From Chrysomallon squamiferum (Eukaryota > Mollusca > Gastropoda > Neomphalida > Peltospiridae): DNA of 63,307 bases. The notes under the pieces are model-generated. The model searched no databases. It was not told the origin of the DNA and was given only the letters and a program-made list of their open reading frames with translations. The stretch lies in the NCBI GenBank assembly GCA_012295275.1, contig CM022676.1, forward strand, positions 17,461,109 through 17,524,415, in the 5' to 3' direction. The translations under genes were made by a program, and so were the position numbers. This document shows positions 14,061-25,443 of the stretch, in pieces (position 1 is the first letter of the stretch; each line of letters starts with the position of its first letter).

Positions 14061-14403
14061 CAGGTACCGGACCAATTATCGGGACGCCATGGGGCCTGAG
14101 GCATTCCGAATTTATGGATCTTCCGGTTTTCTGGTACCAAGGCATCTATATTCCTAAATAATTAGGCATAAACATTTGAAAATTAAAAAATATATAAAGA
14201 AGTAAAATTGACGATACACAACTGTGGCGACTCGACACGTAAACAATGCGGCGAGTGAATGAACAGCACTGGGTTTGAAAGAGTAGTTCTAGTTTGGTGA
14301 GGACAAAACCCGCGCGCTCAAAGTGTGAAAATTGTGTCGGGACAAAGTTCACTTTTCTGGTCTTTCGGGATTTCAGGACGCCGGATAATTGGTTCGGTAT
14401 CTG
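14061..14403. mobile_element. Non-autonomous TA-flanked transposon (MITE), copy A
   Basis: The left end reads caggtaccggaccaatta and the reverse complement of the right end reads cagataccgaaccaatta, giving terminal inverted repeats of about 28 bp with a few mismatches. Both ends are flanked by TA. Length is about 343 bp and no transposase is encoded. TA target duplications and CAG ends fit the Tc1/mariner-pogo superfamily. The duplicate at 47058-47402 has the same flanks, so insertion preceded the segmental duplication. Internal sequence is richer in GC (for example cccgcgcgc) than its surroundings. Confidence 0.85.
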
Positions 14404-14488
14404 TAGAGTTCAATGTATCGTTTATAGTTTATTCTATATCCGATTACTTTGTGTCATTTTATTTATTTATTTATTTATTTATTTGTCA

Positions 14489-14587
14489 TAGATCCCTGAT
14501 TTCTGTGATCACTAGCAGAGTTAAACAGAAATTACTCGTTTCTCAGAAATTATCAATCAGAAATTGTTTAGGTAAGTAACTAATTAG
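14489..14587. repeat. Microsatellite-flanked core repeat
   Basis: A core with gatccctgatttctgtgatc and gttaaacagaaattactcg, preceded by a TTTA run and followed about 45 bp later by TTTAA and ATT runs. Related cores lie at 11201, 11779, 16199, 16730, 47511 and 48775, and inverted at 53832, 54335 and 55375. Confidence 0.75.
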
Positions 14588-14630
14588 AAACTTGTATGTA
14601 TTTTATATTGTGTTAATTTAATTTAATTTA

Positions 14631-14673
<43 letters not shown>

Positions 14674-15536
14674 TTATTTTATTTTATTTATTTATTTATT
14701 TATTTTTGTGTGTTCATCTCAGTCTTTCTTTGTTTCTTCATTAGCTCCTTCATTCTTATCTCACGTTCCTATTGGAATATCACCCGTTCCAACCAGTGTA
14801 TAATATATTATTTTATATTTTTTTATCGCTGATATTGATATACATATAATAAACAGTATTGCAGCGTGAGGCTTTTTAAAGATATTGAACGTGCCAACAG
14901 AAGATTTGATAATATTATCTCATATAATAGTATTGTTTTCTATTTACGAGTTTGTTAGTTTGTTCTATTTATTGGAAATATTTGGGTTGTCTATATCGTC
15001 TGTATTGAAATAATGACAAATGTAAATAATTTCTTATTTTTACGGTTTATTTCTACACTTATGGGCAGAGCTTTTGTTAACAATGAATTTGTCAGATCGT
15101 TGTAAATAACACCCGAGTATACCTTTGTGTTTCTCATATAGCAGTGACACGCTATTTTTATCTGACCTACATTACAAACAAACGTCACGTGTTAGCTTAA
15201 CTTGATATACTGGTCAAACAAGCATCGTCAGAGAAATAAAATATGTACACATATATTTAGTGTACTGTAACATTTATTTCTTATTAGTTTTATTGTTTTT
15301 ACTCTTGTTTCAATTATTATTATTATTATTATTATTATTGTTGTTGTTATTATTATTATTATCATTATACAGTTTTTAGAATTTACGTATGAACAATGCA
15401 GTCTAGTACTACTTAATATATTGAATTGTTGTAATCAATTTTAAAGAAGATTTGTGTAAGATGAGTATACATATATCTCGTAGCACGATTTCTTTATATT
15501 AAACTGACATTGAAACCTAACAACGTGACACTTGAT

Positions 15537-15753
15537 CAGTGTCGTGTGGAGGTCTGGTGAAGTCCGGGGCCAACTCCTTGATTGTAATTCCCAAAGATTC
15601 AAGTACAAGGCCTAGCACTGAGGAATAGTATGAGAAAGGAAGATATTTTGAATACGTAAACAGAGATGAAACATAAACACTTTATTCGATTTAAATATAA
15701 ATCTGGATGCACGGTGCCAGAGCCCCTTCGGTCCCCACCTCTGCACGCCACTG
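15537..15753. mobile_element. hAT-like non-autonomous transposon with 8-bp target duplication
   Basis: The left end is cagtgtcgtgtggaggt and the reverse complement of the right end is cagtggcgtgcagaggt. Flanking 8-mers are cacttgat (15529-15536) and ctcttgat (15754-15761), 7 of 8 identical. The 217-bp element has no coding capacity. An 8-bp duplication with CAGTG ends is typical of hAT elements. The empty site, cttgatgacg without insertion, is present at about 12094 and, inverted, near 55092. At 48314-48332 only the right end remains. Confidence 0.85.
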
Positions 15754-15870
15754 CTCTTGATGACGTGTAAAATATATGACGTCACTCGCGTGTTTATCAG
15801 TGGAAGATTTTCAGAACCAAAAGTAGACACAGCAGAAATAAAACAAGTCGGCCATATAGAAAGTCTATGC
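15754..15870. promoter_or_regulatory. Conserved CRE/E-box and CCAT module
   Basis: Contains tgacgtcactcgcgtgttta, tcagtggaagattttcag and caagtcggccatatagaaag. In this copy the E-box is altered to cgcgtg. The GGCCATAT string resembles an inverted YY1 site. The hAT-like element lies immediately upstream and splits the module from its original left neighbour. Confidence 0.42.
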
Positions 15871-16198
15871 TATATATTTTTTTCTTCTGTTTTAACTATT
15901 CCAGTGTTCTTAATTTATTACTAAATATATCAGAGTTTGTTCTCTAACAAATAGATTATTTAAGTGTGAGGTTTTCTAAATTGAAATGAAATACGGTTAC
16001 GTATATACTGACTTTAGTATGCTCTTATTATTATTATTGTTAGTAGTAGCAGTCATAGTAGTAATATCTTTAATACTAGTACTACTACTGTTACTACCCT
16101 ATTAAAGCCATTATTTTTTTTATTGATATAGTTTGCTATTTATTGCTTACTTTATTTCATTTTGTTTTATTTTATTTTAATTTTAATTCATTTATTCT

Positions 16199-16287
16199 TA
16201 GATCGGTGATAGCGGTGATCTACAGATGAGTCGGCAGACGGAAAATAGTCGCTCAAATAAATTGTCCATCAGCAATTTCAAATTAGA
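16199..16287. repeat. Microsatellite-flanked core repeat, diverged
   Basis: Contains gatcggtgatagcggtgatc and aataaattgtccatcagc, again with a TTTA-rich left flank and T-rich right flank; duplicated at 48775. Confidence 0.7.
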
Positions 16288-16729
16288 ACGTATTTTAAAT
16301 TGTTTTCTATTGCAAAAATATCGCATTGTTTCTGTTTTTATTTTATTTTTTATTTTATTATTATTATTTTTTTATTAATATATTTTGTTCTTTAGCGTTT
16401 CTTTTTAGATCTGTCACTGACGGATAATTTTGCTGACTTTTTGTGAAGTAAATTGGTATAAATGACCACAAGTACATTGCGATATGAAAAAAAGTTTCTC
16501 CCACAGTGAAATTCTTCATACCTCATTGGCCACTCACCTCTGTTTATAATACTAATGATAATAATAATTATTATTTTTGTCTTCGTCCTCATCATAGTAA
16601 TCATTACCATAACCACAAGGTATTTCTTTTTTATCCTTTATTTATCCGATATTTTTCTTTCTTTCCTTATCTTTTATTAATTAATTAATTTATTTATTTA
16701 TTTTTTAGTTAGTTATTTATTTATTTTTG

Positions 16730-16805
16730 GATCTCTGATCTCAGTGTTCAGTAGTAGAGGCGTTAAACAGAAAGTAGTCGGTTTTTAGAAATTATCTTAG
16801 TTTGA

Positions 16806-16808
<3 letters not shown>
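16730..16808. repeat. Microsatellite-flanked core repeat
   Basis: Contains gatctctgatctcagtgttc and gttaaacagaaagtagtcgg. The inverted match at 53832-53930 is the best conserved pair between this region and the flank of the broken BTB gene. Confidence 0.75.
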
Positions 16809-16812
<4 letters not shown>

Positions 16813-16859
<47 letters not shown>

Positions 16860-16963
16860 CGGTTTTGGAATATGTCCGTGAACAGGTTATATGTACATGG
16901 AAATATTTTAAAATTATTTTTAGTATGAGGCTATTATTATTATTATTATTATCAGTAGTAGAT

Positions 16964-17000
<37 letters not shown>

Positions 17001-17008
17001 TAGTAGTA
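16813..17008. repeat. (TA)n, then ATT and AGT microsatellites
   Basis: A TA tract (16813-16858), a unique stretch with ggttttggaatatgtccgtg, then ATT and AGT tracts (16928-17008). The unique stretch recurs inverted at about 53795-53815. Confidence 0.93.
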
Positions 17009-17175
17009 AGTTTTTGATGTTATATTTTTATTTGATTCATATTTATTTGATTTTTTGATCACTTTACATTTAATTTAATTATTTTAATTTAATTTGACTT
17101 AATTGTTTTTTTTTCTATGAATAGACGCAGTTCCATGTGTGAACGGTTTCTTTTTTCATTTCTGTCACTACTCCA

Positions 17176-17292
<117 letters not shown>

Positions 17293-17305
17293 TATTTGTT
17301 TCTAG
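17293..17305 (+). promoter_or_regulatory. Probable 3' splice acceptor before the start codon
   Basis: The sequence tatttgtttctag is followed by seven bases and the ATG. The inverted BTB copy has the same tgtttctag|tgagaac|ATG arrangement at 53536-53552 (-). The conserved AG after a T-rich stretch suggests that a 5'-untranslated intron ends here, placing the microsatellite in the intron. Confidence 0.55.
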
Positions 17306-17312
17306 TGAAAAC

Positions 17313-18260
17313 ATGGCCACCTCATTGTCGTCACAGACTGCGTGCGTCATGCTGGAACAAGCTCACCGGTCTAATCAACATGATGTAAGAAAAGAAACGT
17401 TGGACTATATTTTGAAAAATGGCGACGAAGTTTTGAAGTCAGATGAAGTCACCGATCTTTGTCACAAATGTCTGGTTGAGATCGTACGATCAGACGAACT
17501 GACAGCAGACGAGAAAAATGTTTTTGAAGCCGCTGTGAAGTGGGCTGACAGCGCCTGCAGGAAGCAAGGAAGAGAGACAAATGGACAGAACATGCGCGAA
17601 GCACTGGGAGAGGTCGTGAACCACGTGCGTTATCCATTACTCGATCAGACGTATTTTGTAGAACACGTGACACCCACTCACATACTAACTGAGACAGAAG
17701 AACTCAAGATTTTGAGACACTTGGTGAGGAGTGATGAAGATGTTTCACCTTTTAACTCAAACAAGAGAACTGTAATGATGACACAGATTACAATAAACAG
17801 ATTTGGTAAGTCTGTTTACTACTGTTCATTTTCAGATGAAGTAGATCACTCCATTACTTTCTCTGTCAACAAAAACGCTTTACTTCGCGGATTTCAGTTG
17901 TACGGTTACCGTGAACCACTAAACTACGAAGTCAGCGCCTTCCTCACTGACACAAGAACAGACGAAATACTTGACGGGTCTACGCTGACACAGAGATATG
18001 AAGACGTCGCGTCTGAAGTGTATGACGTCGTGTTCAGACGTCCAGTGAAGATTACCAAAAACACTGAGTACAGCTTGTTTGTTAATGTTAAGCGAGGAGC
18101 TACAATGCGCGGATGGTGGGGACTTGATGGTAAATCAGAAGTAGTTGTAGACTCTTTTGTTTGTAGATTTTCTGAGTCACACAAATCTGAACACAGTGAC
18201 AGACAACTTTGTACACGTGTGACAGACGGACAAATACCTGCTTTGTTATTGTTAGTCTAA
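17313..18260 (+). CDS. BTB-less BACK-PHR protein of the BTBD family
   Basis: A complete 315-codon frame. After MATS it passes directly into the BACK domain (LSSQTACVMLEQAH at residues 5-18, FEAAVKWADSAC near 71-82), which ends near residue 160. A PHR domain follows (HSITFSVNKNALLRGFQLYG near 184-203, RRPVKITKNTEYSLFV near 249-264), ending DGQIPALLLLV, the family's usual C-terminus. The family normally has about 130 residues of BTB domain before the BACK domain; here none. I chose the ATG at 17313 because the same ATGGCCACCTCA opens the BTB exon at 53535 (-), and upstream codons are only microsatellite leucines. Over 159 aligned residues I counted 29 differences from the paralogue at 62275. 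Without a BTB domain, cullin-3 binding should be weakened or lost; a competitor or new role is inference. The intact frame argues against simple decay. An in-frame gtaagt...tttcag of 30 nt inside the PHR region is too short to be a credible intron. Confidence 0.9.
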   Translation: MATSLSSQTACVMLEQAHRSNQHDVRKETLDYILKNGDEVLKSDEVTDLCHKCLVEIVRSDELTADEKNVFEAAVKWADSACRKQGRETNGQNMREALGEVVNHVRYPLLDQTYFVEHVTPTHILTETEELKILRHLVRSDEDVSPFNSNKRTVMMTQITINRFGKSVYYCSFSDEVDHSITFSVNKNALLRGFQLYGYREPLNYEVSAFLTDTRTDEILDGSTLTQRYEDVASEVYDVVFRRPVKITKNTEYSLFVNVKRGATMRGWWGLDGKSEVVVDSFVCRFSESHKSEHSDRQLCTRVTDGQIPALLLLV

Positions 18261-19179
<919 letters not shown>

Positions 19180-19507
19180 TGTATAATAAACAAAACAAAA
19201 TATACTTTATGAAAGAGTTATGAAAATGGTGAGAAATTCCCAGGCTAATATATTATGAACAAAACTTTGAAAAATCCGGATCTCTCTACTTTGGATATCT
19301 GGTATAAATTCAAGAACAAAAGAACATTTTATACAGAAATTAGGATTGTCAATAACTGCACTCAGTGTTTTCAAGTACAATGATTTGTTACTAAAATGAC
19401 AACTATTAGCAGGTAATTAGACTACCGCGTGCAAAGATGAAATGATCGCACTTTGTGAAATCTTAATAAACAATGATTCCAAGCTTCACGTAATCACTAT
19501 ACGCGGC

Positions 19508-20410
19508 ATCCTCCCAACAGTCATCTGGTCAGTAATCACACAATTTGGAAAGCAGGCAAGCAGTAAGTAAGCTGGGCACCCCTGTGTGGAGAATGATCAA
19601 CTAGTGTTGGGTAATTGTTGTAATCACAACTCCGGAGGGCGGCATGTGTTCAAGGTTACTCCAGTTCTATGTAAAGGAGTTTGAATGAAATATATATAAA
19701 AAATATATATATGTATATATATATTTAACACGAATTCCAATTGTTAAGTACTGTTCTCAGATTATAGTGAGTTTACTCAATTAGTAGCTTTTGAGACATT
19801 TGCATATATACATATAACTCAAGAATGTCAAACCTTGGAACACTTGCACAATGCTTGGACTTTACAAAGTGGAGTATTCATTGCCCCAAGTCAAATTAGA
19901 TATCACCTCTACAACAAAAACGCTGCTCGAGAGACTTGTACTCATTGGAAATGTGTCATCAAGACTTGCAATGGAACACCACTGACCACACCCACCCATC
20001 ACAAGATTCAGAGTCTCTGAAGTTCCTCAGCACTATGTGAAAGTGGGCCAGAGAAGAAACAACACCGTTGAATGCTGTTTACAATGAAGAAAGAGTCAGA
20101 CATGACCCGGATCAAGTCCGAATATTCCCATTATTCCCCAGCATGAGCAGCGCACTGTAACACATCGACTGATCCCTGCACTTCCCCTCACAAAACCCGA
20201 CGTGCACCTTACTGGAGAATCGACAGTGACTGCTGATAGCCACCCTTTCCCCTTGACTGCTGATGGAAAACAGACTAGTTAAACTCAACTATCACTTGCA
20301 GCAGAGGGTCAAAACGCCCCTCCAGTTCTTAGATGCTGTAGGCTATCGACTGAAACTTACTTATATGATCAAGTTATATGTATGAAATAAAATGTATAAA
20401 TAAATATAAG
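19508..20410. mobile_element. Unclassified GC-richer insertion
   Basis: Flanking sequence on both sides (about 19410-19507 and 20430-20640) matches 51180-51275 and 51365-51560. Between these, this copy has about 900 bp that is visibly richer in GC than its surroundings, where the other copy has about 90 bp of unrelated AT-rich DNA. It contains an open frame of 61 codons at 19835-20020 (+) with no domain I recognise, and ends in an aataaa-rich stretch near 20385-20410. I found no clear terminal inverted repeats or target duplication, so class is unknown; a retrotransposed fragment or decayed transposon are options. Confidence 0.45.
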
Positions 20411-21112
20411 CCTTTATTTCATTTATTTATTGCCGGTAGTCATAGAATATACAACAATGTGGGATTATACCAATATTTTTAATTCAGGTAACGGGCAGAG
20501 CAACCTTTGAAATGCCACGCTATTGTCACAAACATAAAATTAAACATGAAAATACATACATCGATATTTTGTTTCTAATACAAAAGGGCCGTTAGCAAAT
20601 TACTGGATACAGAACGCGTTCAGGCAATTGTGTCAGCGGGTTAATACTATGTCGATGTCGATCCCTCGGTTGAACCCTGGAAGTGCAATTTAAAATGTGA
20701 AGACAGGAAATATTTGACTTTATAAAACATAGTGACAATTACCAAGAATTGTACGAAACTGATATTTCGGCAAAGAATAACGACCGACAAAATCAAAAAT
20801 CTGAATGAATTGACGACACACACAATGACCCAGTGACCGAACTTGCTTACACTGATATTTTTAAAATGATAAAACAAATTAAATCTTTCACTGCTGCTAT
20901 CGACAGCAGATTTTACAATCGATGTTAAACATGGAGGCTATGACAGAGAAGTTTGTTTTGGAGAGAAACACGAAAAAATAAACAAATAAATAAATAAATA
21001 TCTGACACCTGACAGACGCTTAACAATAACATTAGAAATAAAATATATTTCGTGTCATTTTAATTTGTACAAGCCGGCACTGTAATCTAAATAATGAATC
21101 AGGGTCCACTGT

Positions 21113-21114
<2 letters not shown>
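20411..21114. other. Noncoding segment paralogous to 51365-51780
   Basis: Shared strings include gctattgtcaca and a ctggataca/ctgtataga stretch. I see nothing coding. An imperfect palindrome, ctgctgctatcgacagcag, lies at 20890-20909. Confidence 0.55.
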
Positions 21115-21176
<62 letters not shown>

Positions 21177-21192
21177 CCACCCACACACACAG
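21115..21192. repeat. (AC)n microsatellite
   Basis: About 30 AC units, interrupted by CCCCACCC near 21174, then more AC. Confidence 0.97.
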
Positions 21193-22790
21193 AGATATCA
21201 ATACGCATTGTCTGTCAAGCACACAAATACATGTATTTAAACTTTCTTGAATATATATACACGCTCACACATATATCTAAATGTCTTTCATTAACACACA
21301 CACACACACACATATATATCAATATCTGTCTACCTGTCTTTGTATCTATGTATGTATGTTTGTATTTGATCTAGTATGCATATATATGTGTATCTGTTTG
21401 TGTGTGTGTGTTTTTATATATGGATGAGTGTGTGTGCGTGTGTGCGTGTGTACGGAGATAGAGAAGAGAGATATAGATACACACACATCTAATCTCTCAT
21501 AACTCTTTCTTAAACATACATACAAACACACCCACAAGTATGTTGATAAACATGTAGTAAGAGTGTTTCTAGTACTAGCACATTAAGTATTTTGATAAAC
21601 TGATAGTTATATACATGTTGGTGAAACTTAAGATCATAATGTGATTGAATTAATATTATTTTGAAATTTATTATTTTTATAATTTTATTATTATAATTTT
21701 ATTATTACTATTATTATTATTAAAATTATTATCATTATTATTGTTATATTGCTTTCCTTTTTTATTAAAATGATTTTACTTTTAATCTATTTTACACTTT
21801 ACAGAATTATAATGCAGTGACTGAGGTTAATATGTAAGTAAACCTATCATTTTTGTTAATATATTATCAGATTTGAATTAAAATAACCTTCTTGGTCAAG
21901 CATGTTTTTACAGAAATGCTTCTGATCAAGAAATATAATGTAAGAAGAGGAAAGGCGCACGCATTTGCGTATGTCACTCTGTTTTTTTATATATCTGTGT
22001 GTATTTGTGTATCTTGGTGTGTGTTTGTATGTGTCTGTTTCTGTTTGTGTGTTTTTTTTGTGTCAGTGTTTGATTGCGTGCGAGTGTGTGCGAGCGTGTA
22101 ACTCTTAAAACAAAACAAACACGTTGCAAAATATAATTACTCACATTTTATTTTATTAGTTGATGCCTTACTTATCTCCCTTCCTTAAAGTTATACAACG
22201 TTTATACTATTCACCTTTATTTGAAATGTTAAAGCATGAGTGGGTGTGTAATTGAGCTTGTTTGTGGCAAAAAGCTGTTAGTGTGGGTGTTTATAGATAT
22301 GCATTTTTGTGTATTTACAGTATTTATGGGTATGAACATAAAATCAGTGGACATGTGCGTGAGTATGTACGAACAAGTGTGTTTGAGACATTGTATAGTG
22401 TGCTCTTGTTTTTGCTATCTTTGTATGTGTGTGAAAGACAGTGTACATATGTTTATGTATGTATATGTGTGAAAGATAATGTACATCTTTATATGTATTT
22501 ATATATGTGAAATATAATGTATATGTTTATATGAATGTATGTGTGTGAAGGATAGAATACATGTTTATATGTAAGTATATGTCTGTCAAAAATTGTGTAC
22601 ATGTTTACATGTATGTATGTGAGACAGTATGGTCATGCGTTCTAAAGTGACACAGGAGGGGTATTTGTGTGTGTGTGCGTCTGTGTGTGTGCGTCTGTGT
22701 GTGTGTCTGTGTGTGTGTTTGAGAGAAAGAAGACGGATATAAAACATCTGTCTGTGAAATATTGTGTTCAGAGAGCTTTTGTTCGTTTGA
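21193..22790. repeat. TG/CA-rich region, with a segment paralogous to 38940-40250
   Basis: About 21540-21610 holds roughly two units of the sequence that forms the 47-bp minisatellite at 38985-39890 (ttgataaac and gtttctagtactag strings). It is followed at 21800-21860 by ttacactttacagaattata...gcagtgac, matching about 40165-40200. From about 22420 to 22640 a degenerate unit of roughly 40 bp, tgtgaaagataatgtacat and variants, repeats about five times. Open frames here are low-complexity cysteine/valine-rich translations. Confidence 0.6.
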
Positions 22791-22791
22791 G

Positions 22792-22794
<3 letters not shown>

Positions 22795-22876
<82 letters not shown>
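22795..22876. repeat. (ATT)n microsatellite
   Basis: About 27 perfect ATT units, flanked by a TG tract on the left. Confidence 0.98.
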
Positions 22877-23755
<879 letters not shown>

Positions 23756-23857
23756 AAAGAAAGAAATATAGACAATCACACAACCTACATTATTTGTGTT
23801 TAACGAAAAGGTAAAACTTGCTATTAGGAAGACAATGTACACATTATGTGTGTGTCT

Positions 23858-23964
<107 letters not shown>

Positions 23965-24120
23965 CAATAACATTGTTATATTGGTTTAAGTTAAGTTGCA
24001 GATGAGAAGAATCATTTCTTCTAAAATTGTATTTATGTGAGAAAAATTCTTAAAACATTTGAGAAAAATATAGTTCCTTTAAAAAAAAAACACTAAAATT
24101 AAAACAACCTATTTTATAAA

Positions 24121-24410
24121 TAAAGATAAACTGTGAGCTAAATATAGTATTTATGTAAAAAACTAAGTAGACTGTGTACAAAGATAAACTGTCAGCTGAA
24201 TGTAATGTTTATGTAAAACTAAGTAGACTGTGGACAAAGATAAACTGTCAGATAAATCTGGTATTTATGTAAAAAAAAAATAAGTAGACTGCGTACAAAG
24301 ATAAACTGTCAGCTAAATCTAGTATGTATGTAAAAATTAAGAAGACTGTGTACAAAGATAAACTGTCAGCTAAATTTAGTATTTATGTAAACATTTAGAA
24401 GATTGTGTAG
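24121..24410. repeat. Minisatellite, 58-bp unit, about five copies
   Basis: Units start with aagataaactgt and contain agctaaat, tatttatgta and gtagactgtgtaca; lengths vary by a few bases through A-run changes. Confidence 0.92.
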
Positions 24411-24618
24411 AAATTTACTTGGCATGACTGTTTCTTGGTTTGTTCAGGTCTTAAAAATTTAGAAAAATTTGTTTTAACTGTGGTAAAATGGTTATTGAAA
24501 TCCAGCGTAAGTTTGTCGGTTTTTTCGTGGTGTGTGCGCTTTTGTGTGATTTTGTGTGTGTGTTTCTTTACATATAATTATTATCACGGATATTAAATAA
24601 ACGTTGTAAACACCCTAA

Positions 24619-24619
24619 C

Positions 24620-24668
<49 letters not shown>

Positions 24669-24720
24669 TGTATTATTATTAGTAGTAGTAGTAGTAATAG
24701 TAGTAGTAGTTGTAGTTATG
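24619..24720. repeat. (ATT)n followed by (AGT)n
   Basis: About 16 ATT units followed by about 10 interrupted AGT units. Confidence 0.95.
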
Positions 24721-24867
24721 AGTTTCTTTATAATGTTCACTTTGTTATTTAAAAATTAAGACCATTTATTAAAATTTTGCTTTAAAGTATGTTATCATTA
24801 TTTTATTTTATTGTTCACGTAGGAAACACGTTTTAATTTATAAACAGAGTAAATCGTCGCTTAATAC

Positions 24868-25098
24868 ATGGATGATTACACTACATCATTTCCAATGGAA
24901 ATGGGGAAAACCCTGTACAAAAATAACTGTCCAATCAAAATATTTGATTTGATCGGTGACATTCGGGCTTTTCAAATACCTATAAATAACATTAACATAA
25001 TAGTATGTTGTTCTACTAACCATCAACGATTTACTAAACAACTAATACTGAAGCGTATTAATTCAGTGCAATCCTTTCCTCAGCAATTCCACAATTAA
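24868..25098 (+). other. Open frame of 76 codons, function unknown
   Basis: The sequence is of mixed composition rather than simple repeat (MDDYTTSFPMEMGKTLYKN start). I recognise no domain, see no acceptor or donor that would make it an exon, and the length is compatible with chance in AT-rich DNA. Listed because it lies at the boundary where the texture of the window changes. Confidence 0.12.
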
Positions 25099-25389
25099 TC
25101 ATACTAAATCAAATACCACCTGTATACATTCCAGCTTGCGTCTATTTCTAGATGGCGCTGCAATAAGTACCTCCGCCCACTTGGCTGAATTCTTGTAACA
25201 ACTCGCCACTTGTAGACAACATCTGATAAATAAACAGCTCAAGTTTAAATGTTAGTCACTGAAGCTTCATAACAGAATTGTTGCAAACAAAACATTTTTG
25301 TTACAATAAATGCACAAGTGATTAACGCCTACTAAAACACGAGAAAACCCCGATATGTTTTATCGGTTTCGGTAAAGGATTTCCCAAAC

Positions 25390-25437
25390 ATGCACAAGAT
25401 GGAGAAAAATGTCAGCGCTGAGAACAGAATTGTGGAT
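25390..25437 (+). other. Possible short first coding exon
   Basis: ATG at 25390, 16 codons (MHKMEKNVSAENRIVD), then a consensus donor gtaagt at 25438. The upstream 250 bp is unusually complex, with agatggcgctgc at 25151, and holds no long microsatellite. If real, the frame would leave the exon in phase 0. The next acceptor-flanked open segment, at 29928, is in another phase, so I cannot join them. Only splice-site appearance supports this call. Confidence 0.22.
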
Positions 25438-25443
25438 GTAAGT

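Larger units (their letters stand above)
12526..16680 (+). repeat. Segmental duplication, copy A
   Basis: Collinear with 45466-49257 in the same orientation, starting at gtagaaatgaatgggcaa and ending in ccttatcttttattaa. Beyond the right end, copy A continues into the BTB-less gene, while copy B switches abruptly to the composite array. Copy A has about 450 bp (about 15283-15738) that copy B lacks. Besides the modules listed separately it holds simple repeats and no coding exon. Confidence 0.93.

Noticed and set aside
17449-17673. Antisense frames opposite the BACK domain here and at 62913-63137 (MSRVLQNTSDRVMDNAR)
   Set aside because: They are conserved only because the sense strand is conserved in both paralogues; they overlap clear BACK coding sequence.
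17811-17840. A possible 30-nt intron (gtaagt...tttcag) inside the PHR region
   Set aside because: Far below the usual minimum for animal introns and a multiple of three; the paralogue has coding sequence of variable length here, so an indel in a loop is simpler.
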